A stretch of 45,517 nt of DNA from Lachnospiraceae bacterium (GCA_024693845.1 JAILKJ010000030.1:1-45517); one strand, 5' to 3'. Positions 33,744 to 43,278 are shown, counted from the first letter of the stretch. Notes: generated from the sequence alone by a model not told the origin. Made by a program: numbers and translations.

Positions 33744-34190
33744 CTACATCTCCGTCACGCTGACACGAAGCGTTCCGGTCACCTTCGGATGAAGCTTTAC
33801 CTTAACCTCATAGGTTCCGAAGTTCTTGAGGGGCTCCGGCAGAACCAGCTTTTTCTTATCCAGCTCCTCGCCGTACTGCTCCTTATATGCCCTTACGATC
33901 TCCTTGCTGGATACGCTGCCGAAGGCTGCGCCGCCTGCGCCTGCTTTGAGCTTGACTTCAACCTTGCGCTCCTCCAGCGCCGCTGCCAGTTCCTTGGCAT
34001 CCGCAAGATTCTGGGCTGCTACTTTTTCCTCATGCTGCTTTGCCAGCTTAACGTCGTTCTGGCTTGCTGCCGTGGCAGCGGTGGCTAACTTTTTCTTCAG
34101 AAGAAAATTCTTCGCATAGCCTTCGCTGACTTCCACTACTTCATTCTTTTTTCCCACGGATTTAACATCCTCAAGCAATATTACTTTCAT
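33744..34190 (-). CDS. rplI: ribosomal protein bL9
   Basis: A 148-residue 50S subunit protein of usual length. The N-terminal rRNA-binding signature (VKSVGKKNEVVEVSEGYAKN, then FLLKKKLA) is clear, followed by the long connecting helix rich in Ala, Lys and Glu (TAATAASQNDVKLAKQHEEK) and the C-terminal domain. The ATG at 34188-34190 follows GGGAGGAG. It sits between gdpP and dnaB, the conserved order in Bacillota. Confidence 0.97.
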   Translation of the reverse strand: MKVILLEDVKSVGKKNEVVEVSEGYAKNFLLKKKLATAATAASQNDVKLAKQHEEKVAAQNLADAKELAAALEERKVEVKLKAGAGGAAFGSVSSKEIVRAYKEQYGEELDKKKLVLPEPLKNFGTYEVKVKLHPKVTGTLRVSVTEM

Positions 34191-34212
34191 GATCTCCTCC
34201 CGATGCGTCCCA

Positions 34213-36261
34213 TCAGATCTCCTTGGCCTCGGTCATCTGATCGAGGGTCTCCTTCAGTCTGCGGATCGCATCCTCTAATGTGATATTATCCAGCTGCGCT
34301 CCGGCCACATTCATATGACCGCCGCCGCCCAGCCTCTCCATGATGATCTGTACATTGACCTCATCGATGGATCTGGCTGAAATATAGATCTTATCCTTGT
34401 ATTCGGTGAGCACGAAGCTGGCCTTGATCCCGGTGATGTTCAGCAGCTCGTTAGCCGCCTGGGCACCGATGACCGTAGGTGCGCTGGTGCGGTCGGCATT
34501 GCAGGTAGAGATGGCAAACTCATTCAGATAGATCCTTGCCTGACCGACGGCATCCGCCCTGGCACGATAATCATCCGCATTCTCCCTGAACATCTTCCGG
34601 ACTCTGGTCACATCTGCACCGCTGCGCCGAAGGAACGCAGCCGCTTCAAAGGTACGTACTCCCGCCTTGTTGATAAAGTTATTGGTGTCCACAACGATAC
34701 CGGCATACATACAGTCGGCCTCTACGCCCCGGACCTTGACGCCGTCCCCGATATACTGCAGTACTTCCGCAACCATCTCGCAGGCGGAGGAAGCATAGGG
34801 TTCCACGTAGGAAAGGGTGGCGTTTTCGATGACCTCTTCACCCTGTCTGTGATGATCCAGCACCACTACAAACCGGCAGGTCTTCAAAAGCTCGGGACAC
34901 TGGGTCCGGCTGGGCTTATTCACATCCACTACCACAAGCACGGTATTGGCATCCGCCATAGCCATGGCCTGCTCGTTATCGATGACGGTAACCTCTTCGG
35001 GATCCAGTCCGTCAAAGGCTTCCACCCAGGGCTTTGTGGTGGCGTTGATCTGATCGATGACGATATAAACGCTTCTTCCCAGGGCCTTGGCGATCCTGTA
35101 GATACCCACGGCCGCACCGAAGGAATCCACGTCCGCATCCTGATGGCCCATGACCATGACCTTATCCTTTGTGGTGATGATCTCCTTAAGGGCAAGAGCT
35201 TTGACACGTGCCTTGACCCGGGTATTTTTCTCCACGGTAAGACTCTTTCCGCCGTAGTAATTCACACCCTCGGGGGTCTTGATGACCGCCTGGTCACCAC
35301 CGCGGCCCAAAGCCAGATCGATGGAGGTTCTGGCAAACTCATAATTCTGTCCGTAGGAAAGACCGTCGGATCCGATACCGATACTCAGCGTCACGGCCAT
35401 GTCGTTACCGATGTTTACGGTCTTAACATCCTCCAGAAGATCAAAACGGTTCTCCTGAAGCTGCCGCAGGGACTGCTTGCGCAGGATCAGGAAAAACTTG
35501 TCCTTCTCCATCTTACGCACGATCCCGTCATAGGAGGCGAAGTACTTGTTGAGCTTTCGCTCGATCAGCGCCGTCAAAAGTGAACGCCTTACCTCCTCGA
35601 TACTCTCCAGAGCTTCCTCGTAATTATCAATATACAAAAGTCCCACGCAAAGAGACTGGTTATCGTTCTCCCGAAGTGCCAGCTTCAGCGCCGTTTCATC
35701 GAAGAGATACAGCGCGATCAGACAGCCCTCGTATTTGCCGTCCGCCTCGAAGATATCACTGTTCTCCACCATCTGGCTTAAGGGGATCCGACGCATCTTG
35801 GCTGTGTATTCCCTCTCGTCAAGGGAGAAGCCCACCTCCGTCATCTCATCCTTTTTCTGCGGAAAACGATCCGCCGTCAGAGCAGGGAAAAGTGTCCTTA
35901 TATCCTTTGAAAAGCCCTTGGGCTTGCCGGCAACCGTTTCAAACTGGCGGTTTGTCCAGATCACCTTGCCGTTCTCGTCCAAAAGAGCCGTGGCTACCTC
36001 GAAGTCCCAAAGGAGCTTCTTCTGGATCTGTCCGTACTGCGTGGCGAAGCTGATCAACTCGTTCATCAGCACCGATTTGCTGAAGTTCACGTAGAACAGC
36101 ATCAGGATCAGATAAAATACCACAAAACCGGACAATACCAGACCGGCTTTCACATTGATCGTATAGATCCAGACATCAAGAGCGGCCAGCAGTACGCCCA
36201 AAAGGAGCGTGGCCTGCATAAACAGCTGCAGCCGTCCTGTCAGTCTCAGTTTCTGTTTCAT
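34213..36261 (-). CDS. gdpP: cyclic-di-AMP phosphodiesterase GdpP
   Basis: A 682-residue membrane protein with two N-terminal membrane segments (about 13-35 and 38-59), a PAS-like domain (about 80-190), a degenerate GGDEF domain (about 200-335) and a C-terminal DHH/DHHA1 phosphodiesterase. Metal and catalytic motifs are GHQDADVDS (372-380), VVDVNKP, the DHH triad at 469-471 (VLDHHRQ) and GGGGHMNVAGAQ. The enzyme degrades c-di-AMP to pApA and so controls potassium and osmotic balance and wall stress. The start at 36259-36261 follows AGAGGGA. The extended -10 promoter at 36343 drives the gdpP-rplI-dnaB operon. Confidence 0.95.
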   Translation of the reverse strand: MKQKLRLTGRLQLFMQATLLLGVLLAALDVWIYTINVKAGLVLSGFVVFYLILMLFYVNFSKSVLMNELISFATQYGQIQKKLLWDFEVATALLDENGKVIWTNRQFETVAGKPKGFSKDIRTLFPALTADRFPQKKDEMTEVGFSLDEREYTAKMRRIPLSQMVENSDIFEADGKYEGCLIALYLFDETALKLALRENDNQSLCVGLLYIDNYEEALESIEEVRRSLLTALIERKLNKYFASYDGIVRKMEKDKFFLILRKQSLRQLQENRFDLLEDVKTVNIGNDMAVTLSIGIGSDGLSYGQNYEFARTSIDLALGRGGDQAVIKTPEGVNYYGGKSLTVEKNTRVKARVKALALKEIITTKDKVMVMGHQDADVDSFGAAVGIYRIAKALGRSVYIVIDQINATTKPWVEAFDGLDPEEVTVIDNEQAMAMADANTVLVVVDVNKPSRTQCPELLKTCRFVVVLDHHRQGEEVIENATLSYVEPYASSACEMVAEVLQYIGDGVKVRGVEADCMYAGIVVDTNNFINKAGVRTFEAAAFLRRSGADVTRVRKMFRENADDYRARADAVGQARIYLNEFAISTCNADRTSAPTVIGAQAANELLNITGIKASFVLTEYKDKIYISARSIDEVNVQIIMERLGGGGHMNVAGAQLDNITLEDAIRRLKETLDQMTEAKEI

Positions 36262-36342
36262 GCAACATCCCTCTGTGATCGACCTCTCGTGCCCGTGAAC
36301 AATCTGGCTTTGAGGTCATTTTGCAAAACCAAAATCAGAGTC

Positions 36343-36351
36343 ATTATATCA
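36343..36351 (-). promoter_or_regulatory. extended -10 promoter for gdpP-rplI-dnaB
   Basis: Minus strand TGATATAAT (36351-36343), an ideal extended -10; the -35 is weak (TATACG). The leader of about 75 nt holds a 6-bp inverted repeat GACCTC/GAGGTC. Confidence 0.7.
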
Positions 36352-36385
36352 TATATCTCGCTTTTCGTATAGTGCGAAAACTGGA

Positions 36386-38044
36386 TCAGGGGGTATAAGG
36401 CTCGTAAACAAATCGCAGGACATCATTTTTGTCCGCATACAGTACCAGAAGCCGCTCCGAATTCTCCTTCAGCCACTTCCTGAAATCCTTGGCATTTTTA
36501 TATTTGTAGAACATTCCCTCCTCCGGATACTGGACAAAACAGGAGGTGTCCTCCGGCAGAGTATAGGCCTTATACCGACCGTCTGCCTCCACGATGGCAT
36601 AATCATTGGTAAGCTCCGCAGGGTCGATGCCGTACTGCTTCATCTCCTCCTCATCCGCGGGCCCCAGCCAGATCACCTCGTCTGCCATGAGGCTGTCGCC
36701 TTCGCCCGCCTTGACATTGGCGTAGAACTTGTGAAGCTCCGACTCCCCGATGGGCTCATCCGCTGCCATGGACAGATGATCCGGCCTGCCCTTCAGCTGC
36801 AGGGTTTCCAGGATGAAGCCGATGGCTTCGGAGTCAACCAGGGTATCATACTCCGACATGTTAAAAACAAACATATAAGCATAGTTTCCGATCTGGGTCA
36901 GCTTGGCCGTACAGCTTCTGGTATCCTCATTGCTGCCTATGGTCCAGCCGGCGTAGATACAGGGTGTTCCTTCCGTATAGATCATGCCGGCCCTGTCAAA
37001 CATATAGCTGCTGCGATCCAGCACATACAGGTCCTTGGGCTTCTGACTGAAGACCTTCTCGATACACTGCTCCGTGAATTTTTCACTGTCGTCATACATT
37101 CCCGCATCGCCCTCTTCGAGGGGAAAGCAGGTGTTGACCAGATACGCGGTATATCCCTCGTCCGCATCCTCAATGCGATAGGTCCCGTCTTCGTTCATCT
37201 CGCTCTTTTCATTCTTAAGTCCGGGAAAAGTGCCCCTGGCGGAAAAGTAATTCACATTCTTTTTGCCGTCATACTGACTGTAAAAACCGTTCCCCTCATC
37301 GGGGTTGAAAAGCCCGTAAAAAGGGAGTTCTTCCGGAAGCACCTGATAATAATCATCCTCCAGATAACAGCCGAAGAACATGGGGGTGATCCAATCCATA
37401 TAATCCTGTGAAAGATCCTCCACGGGCATACCCGGCAGATACAGCCGCAGCGAATTTGCATTCAGCAGACCATAGGGTCCGGTATAGATGAATTTCATAC
37501 CGTCTATGATCTCTTCCTCGTTTGCCTTTCTCTCACAGGTGATCTCATCGATCTTCAGCTCATAGGAAAAAGGGGTGATCATCTTTTCTTTTTTCAATTT
37601 GCCCTGAAATACACACTGGTACATGGTGCCGTTGTCATACCCTTCTCCGGTCTCACCCATGTTGGCATCATAGTATTCTCCCGAAAAAGTGCCGTCTGGC
37701 TCAATGGTCAGAGCCGTCTCCCAGGCTCCCGCACCGGAACAAAAATGAAAGCTCCAGTCCGATAAGCGGAAAAAGAGCTGCTCCTCGGACAGCTCCCCCT
37801 CCTCGGGACCCGGTGCCTCAGGCTCTTTCACTTCTTCCTGATCCTCCGTCTGAGCATCATCTTCTGCTGCGTTTTCATCGGCTGCCGGAGTCTCTTCCTG
37901 CGAAGTCCCGTCGCTTTCAGCGGTTTCCTCCTGCGCCTCGCCGGTATCCTCCGCCGGCATTTTTGTCCCGCAGCCCGTCATCAGAAGAGCTGCCAAAAGA
38001 ATGACACCCGCAGCCTTTAAACTCCCGGTCTTTATTTTTCTCAT
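36386..38044 (-). CDS. lipoprotein of unknown function
   Basis: A 552-residue lipoprotein with lipobox LMTGC (C25), followed by a strongly acidic, Ala/Glu/Thr-rich linker (about residues 30-95) that would span the wall, then a large globular region of about 450 residues. The globular part has aromatic- and acid-rich beta segments, for example FRLSDWSFHFCSGAGAWE and GTFSGEYYDANMGE. No catalytic motif or named domain is recognised. The ATG at 38042-38044 follows GGGAGGAG; the longer frame from 38110 would include the terminator hairpin behind cheV. Likely on the outer face of the membrane. Confidence 0.75.
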   Translation of the reverse strand: MRKIKTGSLKAAGVILLAALLMTGCGTKMPAEDTGEAQEETAESDGTSQEETPAADENAAEDDAQTEDQEEVKEPEAPGPEEGELSEEQLFFRLSDWSFHFCSGAGAWETALTIEPDGTFSGEYYDANMGETGEGYDNGTMYQCVFQGKLKKEKMITPFSYELKIDEITCERKANEEEIIDGMKFIYTGPYGLLNANSLRLYLPGMPVEDLSQDYMDWITPMFFGCYLEDDYYQVLPEELPFYGLFNPDEGNGFYSQYDGKKNVNYFSARGTFPGLKNEKSEMNEDGTYRIEDADEGYTAYLVNTCFPLEEGDAGMYDDSEKFTEQCIEKVFSQKPKDLYVLDRSSYMFDRAGMIYTEGTPCIYAGWTIGSNEDTRSCTAKLTQIGNYAYMFVFNMSEYDTLVDSEAIGFILETLQLKGRPDHLSMAADEPIGESELHKFYANVKAGEGDSLMADEVIWLGPADEEEMKQYGIDPAELTNDYAIVEADGRYKAYTLPEDTSCFVQYPEEGMFYKYKNAKDFRKWLKENSERLLVLYADKNDVLRFVYEPYTP

Positions 38045-38067
38045 AAGCTCCTCCCTTACTATGAAAC

Positions 38068-38098
38068 GATCCGGTCCCTTACCTGCGGGGACCGGATC
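38068..38098 (-). terminator. hairpin terminator after cheV
   Basis: An 11-bp perfect stem (GATCCGGTCCC / GGGACCGGATC) with a 9-nt loop; the minus strand continues GTTTCAT, a short T-run. It separates cheV from the lipoprotein gene. Confidence 0.6.
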
Positions 38099-38124
38099 CT
38101 TACTTCTCATATGGTCTTTATAAC

Positions 38125-39027
38125 TCAGTTCGTCAGGCCCACGATCTCATCCAGTTTTGCCACCAGCTGACCGATCTCCGGTTTGGTGAGCTGTGCATCT
38201 GCGCCTACGGCATCTCCCTTTCTGCGGGTCTCATCATTGATGGTGGAGGAAAAGATCACCACGGGTGTATCCTTGATCAGCGGATCGGATTTGATCAGCT
38301 TGGTGAGCCTGTGTCCGTCCATCTGGGGCATCTCGATATCCGTAATGACCAGCTGGGCCTTCTCCAGGATCGTTCCGTTGTCTCTCCACTCACAGAGAAG
38401 ATCCCAGGCCTCCTGCCCGTTTTCGGTACGGATCAGTCTTTCATAACCGGCGGTCTTAAGGGACTCCGTGATCAGACGGCAAAGAAGCTCCGAATCCTCT
38501 GCGATGAGGATGGGCACATCGATCCTGTCGCGTCCCGCCAGATGCTGTACCTCGTCAACCTTCAGGCCGGTGGCGGCATTGATGTCCGTTACGATCTTTT
38601 CAAAATCCAGGATGATGATGATCTTTTCGCCGATCTTTACGATGCCGGTGGCGACACCCGCTTCAACTCCGGAAAGGGTAACGTTGGGGGGCAGGACCTG
38701 GGTCCAGGCCACTCTGTGGATCCCCTTGACCTCATCCACATGGAAAGCCATATCCAGGGAATTGAAGGTGGTGATGATGAACAGACCTTTTTGCTCCGAC
38801 TGTCCCTGCTGCAGGCAGTTGCGAAGATCCACAGCGGTGATCATCACTTCCCTTGGCATGAAGATCCCTTCAATACTGGGATGGGCATTGGGAACCGGGG
38901 TCACGCTCTGGTATTGGATGATCTCCTTTACCTTCGCCACATTGATCCCGTAGGAATTGTTGTTGATGGTAAATTCCAGGATCTCCAGCTCGTTGGTTCC
39001 GCTTTCCAGCAAAATGTTAGAGTCCAT
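38125..39027 (-). CDS. cheV: chemotaxis protein CheV (CheW-receiver fusion)
   Basis: A 300-residue protein. Residues about 12-155 form a CheW domain (LEFTINNNSYGINVAKVKEI, and FMPREVMITAVDLRN), and residues 171-296 a receiver with acidic pocket E177-D178, phosphorylation site D230 (LVITDIEMPQMDG) and the conserved Lys in LTKPE. CheV couples chemoreceptors to CheA and takes part in adaptation. It implies a motile or chemotactic organism, although no other chemotaxis gene is in the window. The ATG at 39025-39027 follows GGGGAGG, 21 nt after the DUF1934 gene. Confidence 0.93.
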   Translation of the reverse strand: MDSNILLESGTNELEILEFTINNNSYGINVAKVKEIIQYQSVTPVPNAHPSIEGIFMPREVMITAVDLRNCLQQGQSEQKGLFIITTFNSLDMAFHVDEVKGIHRVAWTQVLPPNVTLSGVEAGVATGIVKIGEKIIIILDFEKIVTDINAATGLKVDEVQHLAGRDRIDVPILIAEDSELLCRLITESLKTAGYERLIRTENGQEAWDLLCEWRDNGTILEKAQLVITDIEMPQMDGHRLTKLIKSDPLIKDTPVVIFSSTINDETRRKGDAVGADAQLTKPEIGQLVAKLDEIVGLTN

Positions 39028-39048
39028 GAGTAACCTCCCCTTAACACA

Positions 39049-39507
39049 TTAAGATAATTCTCTTTCGATCATCTGTGCGCCCTTTTCCCTGGGGCAGACG
39101 CGGATCTTGATCCGGCAGTCGGCCAAATGCTCATAATTGGCCTCCAGCGCATAATCCACATCCAGTACGATCTGCTGCTCATCCTCACTGATGGCCACAT
39201 TCGTGGTGCTGATATCCAGCATGATATCCCCGAAGGGTGTGGTGTAGCAGCTTGAGTTTTTTTGATTCTCCTCAAAGTGCATATCCACGTTGACGGCGCC
39301 CTTTTTCTTCAGATAAGCCGACCCTTCCCGGAATTTGATCATGTTTTTTGTCACCTGATCAAAGCCCTCCATGGTCTCATCATACAGGACGTAATGATAA
39401 TCGTCTTTTTTATAATAGTTTCCGGCGTTGATGATCTCCACCTTCCCGGGCATTTCACCGGTGGAAAACTGCAGACCCTCCACGGAAACCAGTACATCCT
39501 TCGTCAT
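39049..39507 (-). CDS. DUF1934 (YwiB-like) protein
   Basis: A 152-residue protein, predicted beta-barrel of the lipocalin-like YwiB type. It opens with MTKDVLVSVEGLQFSTGEMP and contains VLYDETMEGFDQVTKNMIKF and CYTTPFGDIMLDISTTNV, which are characteristic of DUF1934. Its role is unknown. The start codon overlaps the FadR-type gene stop (ATGA), so translation is coupled. Confidence 0.85.
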   Translation of the reverse strand: MTKDVLVSVEGLQFSTGEMPGKVEIINAGNYYKKDDYHYVLYDETMEGFDQVTKNMIKFREGSAYLKKKGAVNVDMHFEENQKNSSCYTTPFGDIMLDISTTNVAISEDEQQIVLDVDYALEANYEHLADCRIKIRVCPREKGAQMIERELS

Positions 39508-40169
39508 AGGTTCAAATGCTCCTTGATGGTGGAAAGCTGATTGGTGATATGATCGCTGATCTCCTGCTCAGCTCTCTCGCAGTCTCTGCTTGCGATGCTC
39601 TGATAGATCCTTTCATGCTCTTCGATCAGAAGGGTATGATAGGAAGCATCCTTGATGTATTCGAAACGGTAACGATACATCTGCTCCGAAAGATTGCTGA
39701 TCATCTGCTCTAACTTCCGGTTTCCCGTGGAACGGAAGATCACATCATGCAGCTCCACATCCGCCTGGGTGATGGCCGTCATATCCTTGGTACGGGTCAC
39801 CGCCGCAAAATGCTCGCAGGCCTCATGAAGCTCAGAGAGCTGCTCATCCGTTATCCTCTCACAGGCAAGACGCACCGCCAGCCTCTCTAAGGAGGTACGC
39901 ACCTCCAGTACATCCTTCAGATCCTTACCCGAGATCTGTGCCACCTCAGCACCGCGCCGGGGGATCATGGTCACCAGACCTTCCAGCTCCAACTTACGGA
40001 TCGCCTCCCGGATGGGCGTTCTCGATACACCCAGCCTCTGGGCCAGATGGATCTCCATCAGCCTCTCACCGGGCAAAAGCTTTCCCAACAGGATCTCTTG
40101 TCTGAGTTTCTTAAAAACCACATCCCTCAGGGGTAAAAAAGCATCATCCATTTGATTTAAATCCTGCAT
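39504..40169 (-). CDS. GntR/FadR-type transcriptional regulator
   Basis: A 221-residue regulator: N-terminal winged helix (about residues 13-78) with the GntR signature LGVSRTPIREAIRKLELEGLV, and a C-terminal all-helical FCD domain (about 85-215) with metal-type ligands such as D131, H135 and later His (HDVIFRSTGNR, EEHERIYQSI). FCD regulators bind small organic acids. Position directly after pyrD suggests control of, or response to, the pyrimidine genes; that is inference. Spacing to pyrD is 30 nt and the ribosome site is AAGGGTGG. Confidence 0.9.
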   Translation of the reverse strand: MQDLNQMDDAFLPLRDVVFKKLRQEILLGKLLPGERLMEIHLAQRLGVSRTPIREAIRKLELEGLVTMIPRRGAEVAQISGKDLKDVLEVRTSLERLAVRLACERITDEQLSELHEACEHFAAVTRTKDMTAITQADVELHDVIFRSTGNRKLEQMISNLSEQMYRYRFEYIKDASYHTLLIEEHERIYQSIASRDCERAEQEISDHITNQLSTIKEHLNL

Positions 40170-40199
40170 ACAGCCACCCTTTTAACCTTTGTATTATCC

Positions 40200-41105
40200 T
40201 CACTCCACGCAACCGATCAGATCCGTAACGTTCTCGATCCCCTGCTGTTTCATAAATGCTTCTATTCCCTCTACCGCTTCGATGGTAGTCGTCGGGTTAA
40301 CGAAGTTCATGGCTCCCACTGCCACCGCCGTAGCGCCTGCCATCATAAATTCCACCGCATCCTCCCAGGTTGCGATACCTCCCATTCCGATGACGGGGAT
40401 CGATACCGCATGAGATGCCTGATAAACCATCCTGACAGCCACCGGCTTGATGGCGGGACCCGAAAGCCCTCCTGTTTTGTTAGCCAGTGCAAACTTTCTG
40501 CGATGAATATCGATCTTCATCCCCGTGATGGTATTGATCAGGGATATGGCATCCGCCCCTGCTGCCTCGGCAGCCCTGGCCATTTCGGCAATATCCGTTA
40601 CATTTGGCGAAAGCTTCATGATCACCGGCTGCTTTGCCTTGGCTTTGACCTCCCCGGTGATCTTCATAAGGGCTTCCGTGTTCTGTCCGAAGGCTATGGC
40701 TCCTTCCTTGACATTGGGACAGGAGACATTGATCTCCAGCATGTCCACCCTTTTTTGCTCCGAAAGCCTTTCCACAACCTCCACGTAATCCTCAATGCTC
40801 TTGCCGCAGACATTGACGATCACCCTGGTGTCATAATCCTCCAGGAATTTCAGATCTCTTTCGATAAAAGTATCGATACCCGGGTTCTGAAGACCGATGG
40901 CATTGAGCATGCCTCCGTAGGTCTCTGCCACCCTGGGTGTGGGATTCCCGGGCCAGGGTACATTGGCAACTCCCTTGGTCACCACCGCTCCCAGTCTGTT
41001 TAGATCCACAAACTCACTGTATTCCATTCCGGAACCGAAGGTTCCCGAAGCCGTCATCACCGGGTTTTGAAAGCTTACGCCGGCTATGTTTACGCCCGTA
41101 TTCAT
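40200..41105 (-). CDS. pyrD: dihydroorotate dehydrogenase B, catalytic subunit
   Basis: A 301-residue FMN enzyme that oxidises dihydroorotate to orotate. The class 1B catalytic cysteine is C129 in NVSCPNVKEG; FMN-binding features VSIPVIGMGGIATWEDA and AGATAVAVGAMNFV are present. It works with PyrK, whose gene lies 12 nt upstream, using NAD+ as electron acceptor. The ATG at 41103-41105 follows AAAGGAG. Confidence 0.95.
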   Translation of the reverse strand: MNTGVNIAGVSFQNPVMTASGTFGSGMEYSEFVDLNRLGAVVTKGVANVPWPGNPTPRVAETYGGMLNAIGLQNPGIDTFIERDLKFLEDYDTRVIVNVCGKSIEDYVEVVERLSEQKRVDMLEINVSCPNVKEGAIAFGQNTEALMKITGEVKAKAKQPVIMKLSPNVTDIAEMARAAEAAGADAISLINTITGMKIDIHRRKFALANKTGGLSGPAIKPVAVRMVYQASHAVSIPVIGMGGIATWEDAVEFMMAGATAVAVGAMNFVNPTTTIEAVEGIEAFMKQQGIENVTDLIGCVE

Positions 41106-41117
41106 GGCTTACTCCTT

Positions 41118-41921
41118 TCAGATGTCAACACTTCCGGCCTCAAATACCGGGCCGTCCGTACAGATCCTGGCATTGTGGACCTTCGAATGGGCATCCGTCT
41201 CTTTTGTCTTGCAGACACAGCCCAGGCAGGCGCCTACGCCGCAGGCCATCCTCTCCTCCAGGGAGATATACGCCTCAATATTGTTAGCCTGTGCAAACTC
41301 TTTGACCGCACGCAGCATGGGCATGGGGCCGCAGGCGAAGATCATATCCCCCTTCAGGTCATGCTCTCTTACCAGATCCATCACATTGCCTTTTGTGCCG
41401 TAGCTTCCGTCCTCGGTAGCCGCATAGGCCAGACAATGCTGGGTGAATTCCTCCATCAAAAAGCGCTCGCTCCGGTAGCCCAGCACCGCATTGATGTTCT
41501 TGGCCTCCCCACGCTGCTGCAGACTGATGACGGTCTGGAGCATAGGCGGAATACCGATCCCGCCACCCATGACAAAGATACTTTTGCCGTCTGCCTTCTC
41601 AATGGGAAAACCGTTTCCCAGAACGCCCAGGATCTTCAGCTTCTGACCCGCATGCATTTGGGAAAACTCCGCCGTTCCGCCGCCGGCCACCCGGTATACC
41701 AGCCGAAGCAGGCCCCCTTCAGGATCCGCCTTGCAGATACTGATGGGCCGGGGAAGGAGCTTTGCACCGTCCGGCGGATATACTCCGACGAACTGTCCCG
41801 GCTTTGCAGATCCGGCCAGTTCCGTTTCCAGCCAGAGGTCATAGATGTCCTCTGCTATCTCTTCCTGCCTTCTGATCACGGCAGTTACTTTCTGTTTTTT
41901 CATCATATTTTCTTCTGTCAT
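41118..41921 (-). CDS. pyrK: dihydroorotate dehydrogenase B, electron-transfer subunit
   Basis: A 267-residue iron-sulfur flavoprotein. The FAD-binding motif RPIS is at 58-61, the NAD-binding region MGGGIGIPPM near 118-127, and the [2Fe-2S] ligands are C227, C232, C235 and C254 (CGVGACLGC...C). It passes electrons from PyrD to NAD+. Its ATG is 1 nt after the pyrC stop, so translation is probably coupled; the ribosome site is weak. An internal ATG at residue 6 or 7 is also possible. Confidence 0.95.
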   Translation of the reverse strand: MTEENMMKKQKVTAVIRRQEEIAEDIYDLWLETELAGSAKPGQFVGVYPPDGAKLLPRPISICKADPEGGLLRLVYRVAGGGTAEFSQMHAGQKLKILGVLGNGFPIEKADGKSIFVMGGGIGIPPMLQTVISLQQRGEAKNINAVLGYRSERFLMEEFTQHCLAYAATEDGSYGTKGNVMDLVREHDLKGDMIFACGPMPMLRAVKEFAQANNIEAYISLEERMACGVGACLGCVCKTKETDAHSKVHNARICTDGPVFEAGSVDI

Positions 41922-41922
41922 C

Positions 41923-43278
41923 CTATTTCCGATATACGATCCTGCCTTCGCAGATCGTCATTTCCACACTTCCGAATAAACTCATTCCCGTAAAGGGGGA
42001 ATTCTGGGATCTTGACTTGAAGCTTTGGTAGGTTACCTCCTTCTGATCGTCAAAAAGGATCAGATCGGCAGCCATTCCTTCCGCTATCCTGCCGCAGGGC
42101 AGATGGTACATACCCGCCGGCGCCATGCTCATCCTGTTAAACAGGGTCTTCAGACTCAGGTGCCCCGGCCTTACCAGATAGGTTATTGCCAGGGAAAAAG
42201 CGGTCTCCAGACCGATGATCCCGCTGGGTGCCCGCAAAATAGGCAGCTGTTTTTCCTCCGTGCTGTGGGGCGCATGATCCGTTGCGATCAGATCGATGGT
42301 ACCGTCCGCAAGACCCTGGATGATGGCCCTTCTGTCCTTTTCCGTCCGAAGAGGCGGATTCATCTTAGCCAGACTTCCGTGCTCGATCAGTGCTTCCTGG
42401 GTCAGGGAAAAATGATGGGGGCAGGCTTCCGCGTGGATTCTTCCCTTTCCCGTCTCCAGTGCTTTTTTCTTAGCGGTCCGTATCAGCTCCACCCCTTCGG
42501 CGGTGCTGATGTGCTGGCAGTCATAAATGGCGCCCGTTTCCAGAGCGATCTGAACATCCCTTCCGATCAGGGAGATCTCCGCCATGCGGTCGGATCCCAT
42601 GACGCCGAACTGTTCCTCAGCCATCTGGGAATTGATCCCGTTGTTGGTGATGTAGGTCGGATCCTCTTCATGAAAGCTCAGGGGCACATCCAGATCTGCA
42701 GCCTTTTCCATGGCACTTCTTACTACTTCGGGATCCGTGATGGGGATACCGTCATCCGTAAAGCCCACAGCGCCCTTTTCCTTCAGGGCATCCATATCCA
42801 CCAGCTCGCTACCCTTCATTCCCTTGGTGATATTGGCACAGGTGTAAACCCGGATATCCTGCTCTGATGCCTTATCCAGCACATAGGAAAGCGTCTCCTC
42901 ATTATCCACGCAGGGCTTGGTATTGGCCATCAGCACCACGCTTGTATAGCCTCCCGCTGCCGCAGCCAGTGCTCCGGTGTGGATGTCCTCCTTGTGGGTG
43001 AATCCGGGATCCCTGAAGTGGGAATGTACATCCACAAGACCCGGTCCGATCTTCAGCCCTTCGGCGGGCAGGATCGAAAGCTCCGGAAGCTCATCCGTTT
43101 TCTTCTCATACCCGTTGTACCAGGCGTAAGCATCCTGCTCATCAATGATGGGCGCGATCTTTCGGATCTTCCCGCCATAGATCAGCAGATCTCTTTTGCA
43201 CATACCCTCGCCGCGCTCATTGATATCAGAGGCGGGGTCCACCAGTATTCCGTTTTGGATCAGCAGCATCTGACTCAA
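41923..43278 (-). CDS. pyrC: dihydroorotase
   Basis: A 451-residue zinc amidohydrolase that cyclises carbamoyl-aspartate to dihydroorotate. Metal ligands include H85 and H87 (DVHSHFRDPG), the lysine/His region with HEEDPTY and ACPHHFSLT, and TDHAPH. A segment of about 20 residues (about 46-68, DEQDAYAWYNGYEKKTDEL) is extra compared with usual PyrC. Two starts exist: TTG at 43276-43278 is 8 nt from AAAGGAG, while ATG at 43267 is 17 nt away, so the TTG is preferred. It leads pyrC-pyrK-pyrD. The 83-nt gap before it (43279-43361) is too short for a PyrR-type attenuator; only weak -10-like sequences are seen. Confidence 0.93.
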   Translation of the reverse strand: MSQMLLIQNGILVDPASDINERGEGMCKRDLLIYGGKIRKIAPIIDEQDAYAWYNGYEKKTDELPELSILPAEGLKIGPGLVDVHSHFRDPGFTHKEDIHTGALAAAAGGYTSVVLMANTKPCVDNEETLSYVLDKASEQDIRVYTCANITKGMKGSELVDMDALKEKGAVGFTDDGIPITDPEVVRSAMEKAADLDVPLSFHEEDPTYITNNGINSQMAEEQFGVMGSDRMAEISLIGRDVQIALETGAIYDCQHISTAEGVELIRTAKKKALETGKGRIHAEACPHHFSLTQEALIEHGSLAKMNPPLRTEKDRRAIIQGLADGTIDLIATDHAPHSTEEKQLPILRAPSGIIGLETAFSLAITYLVRPGHLSLKTLFNRMSMAPAGMYHLPCGRIAEGMAADLILFDDQKEVTYQSFKSRSQNSPFTGMSLFGSVEMTICEGRIVYRK

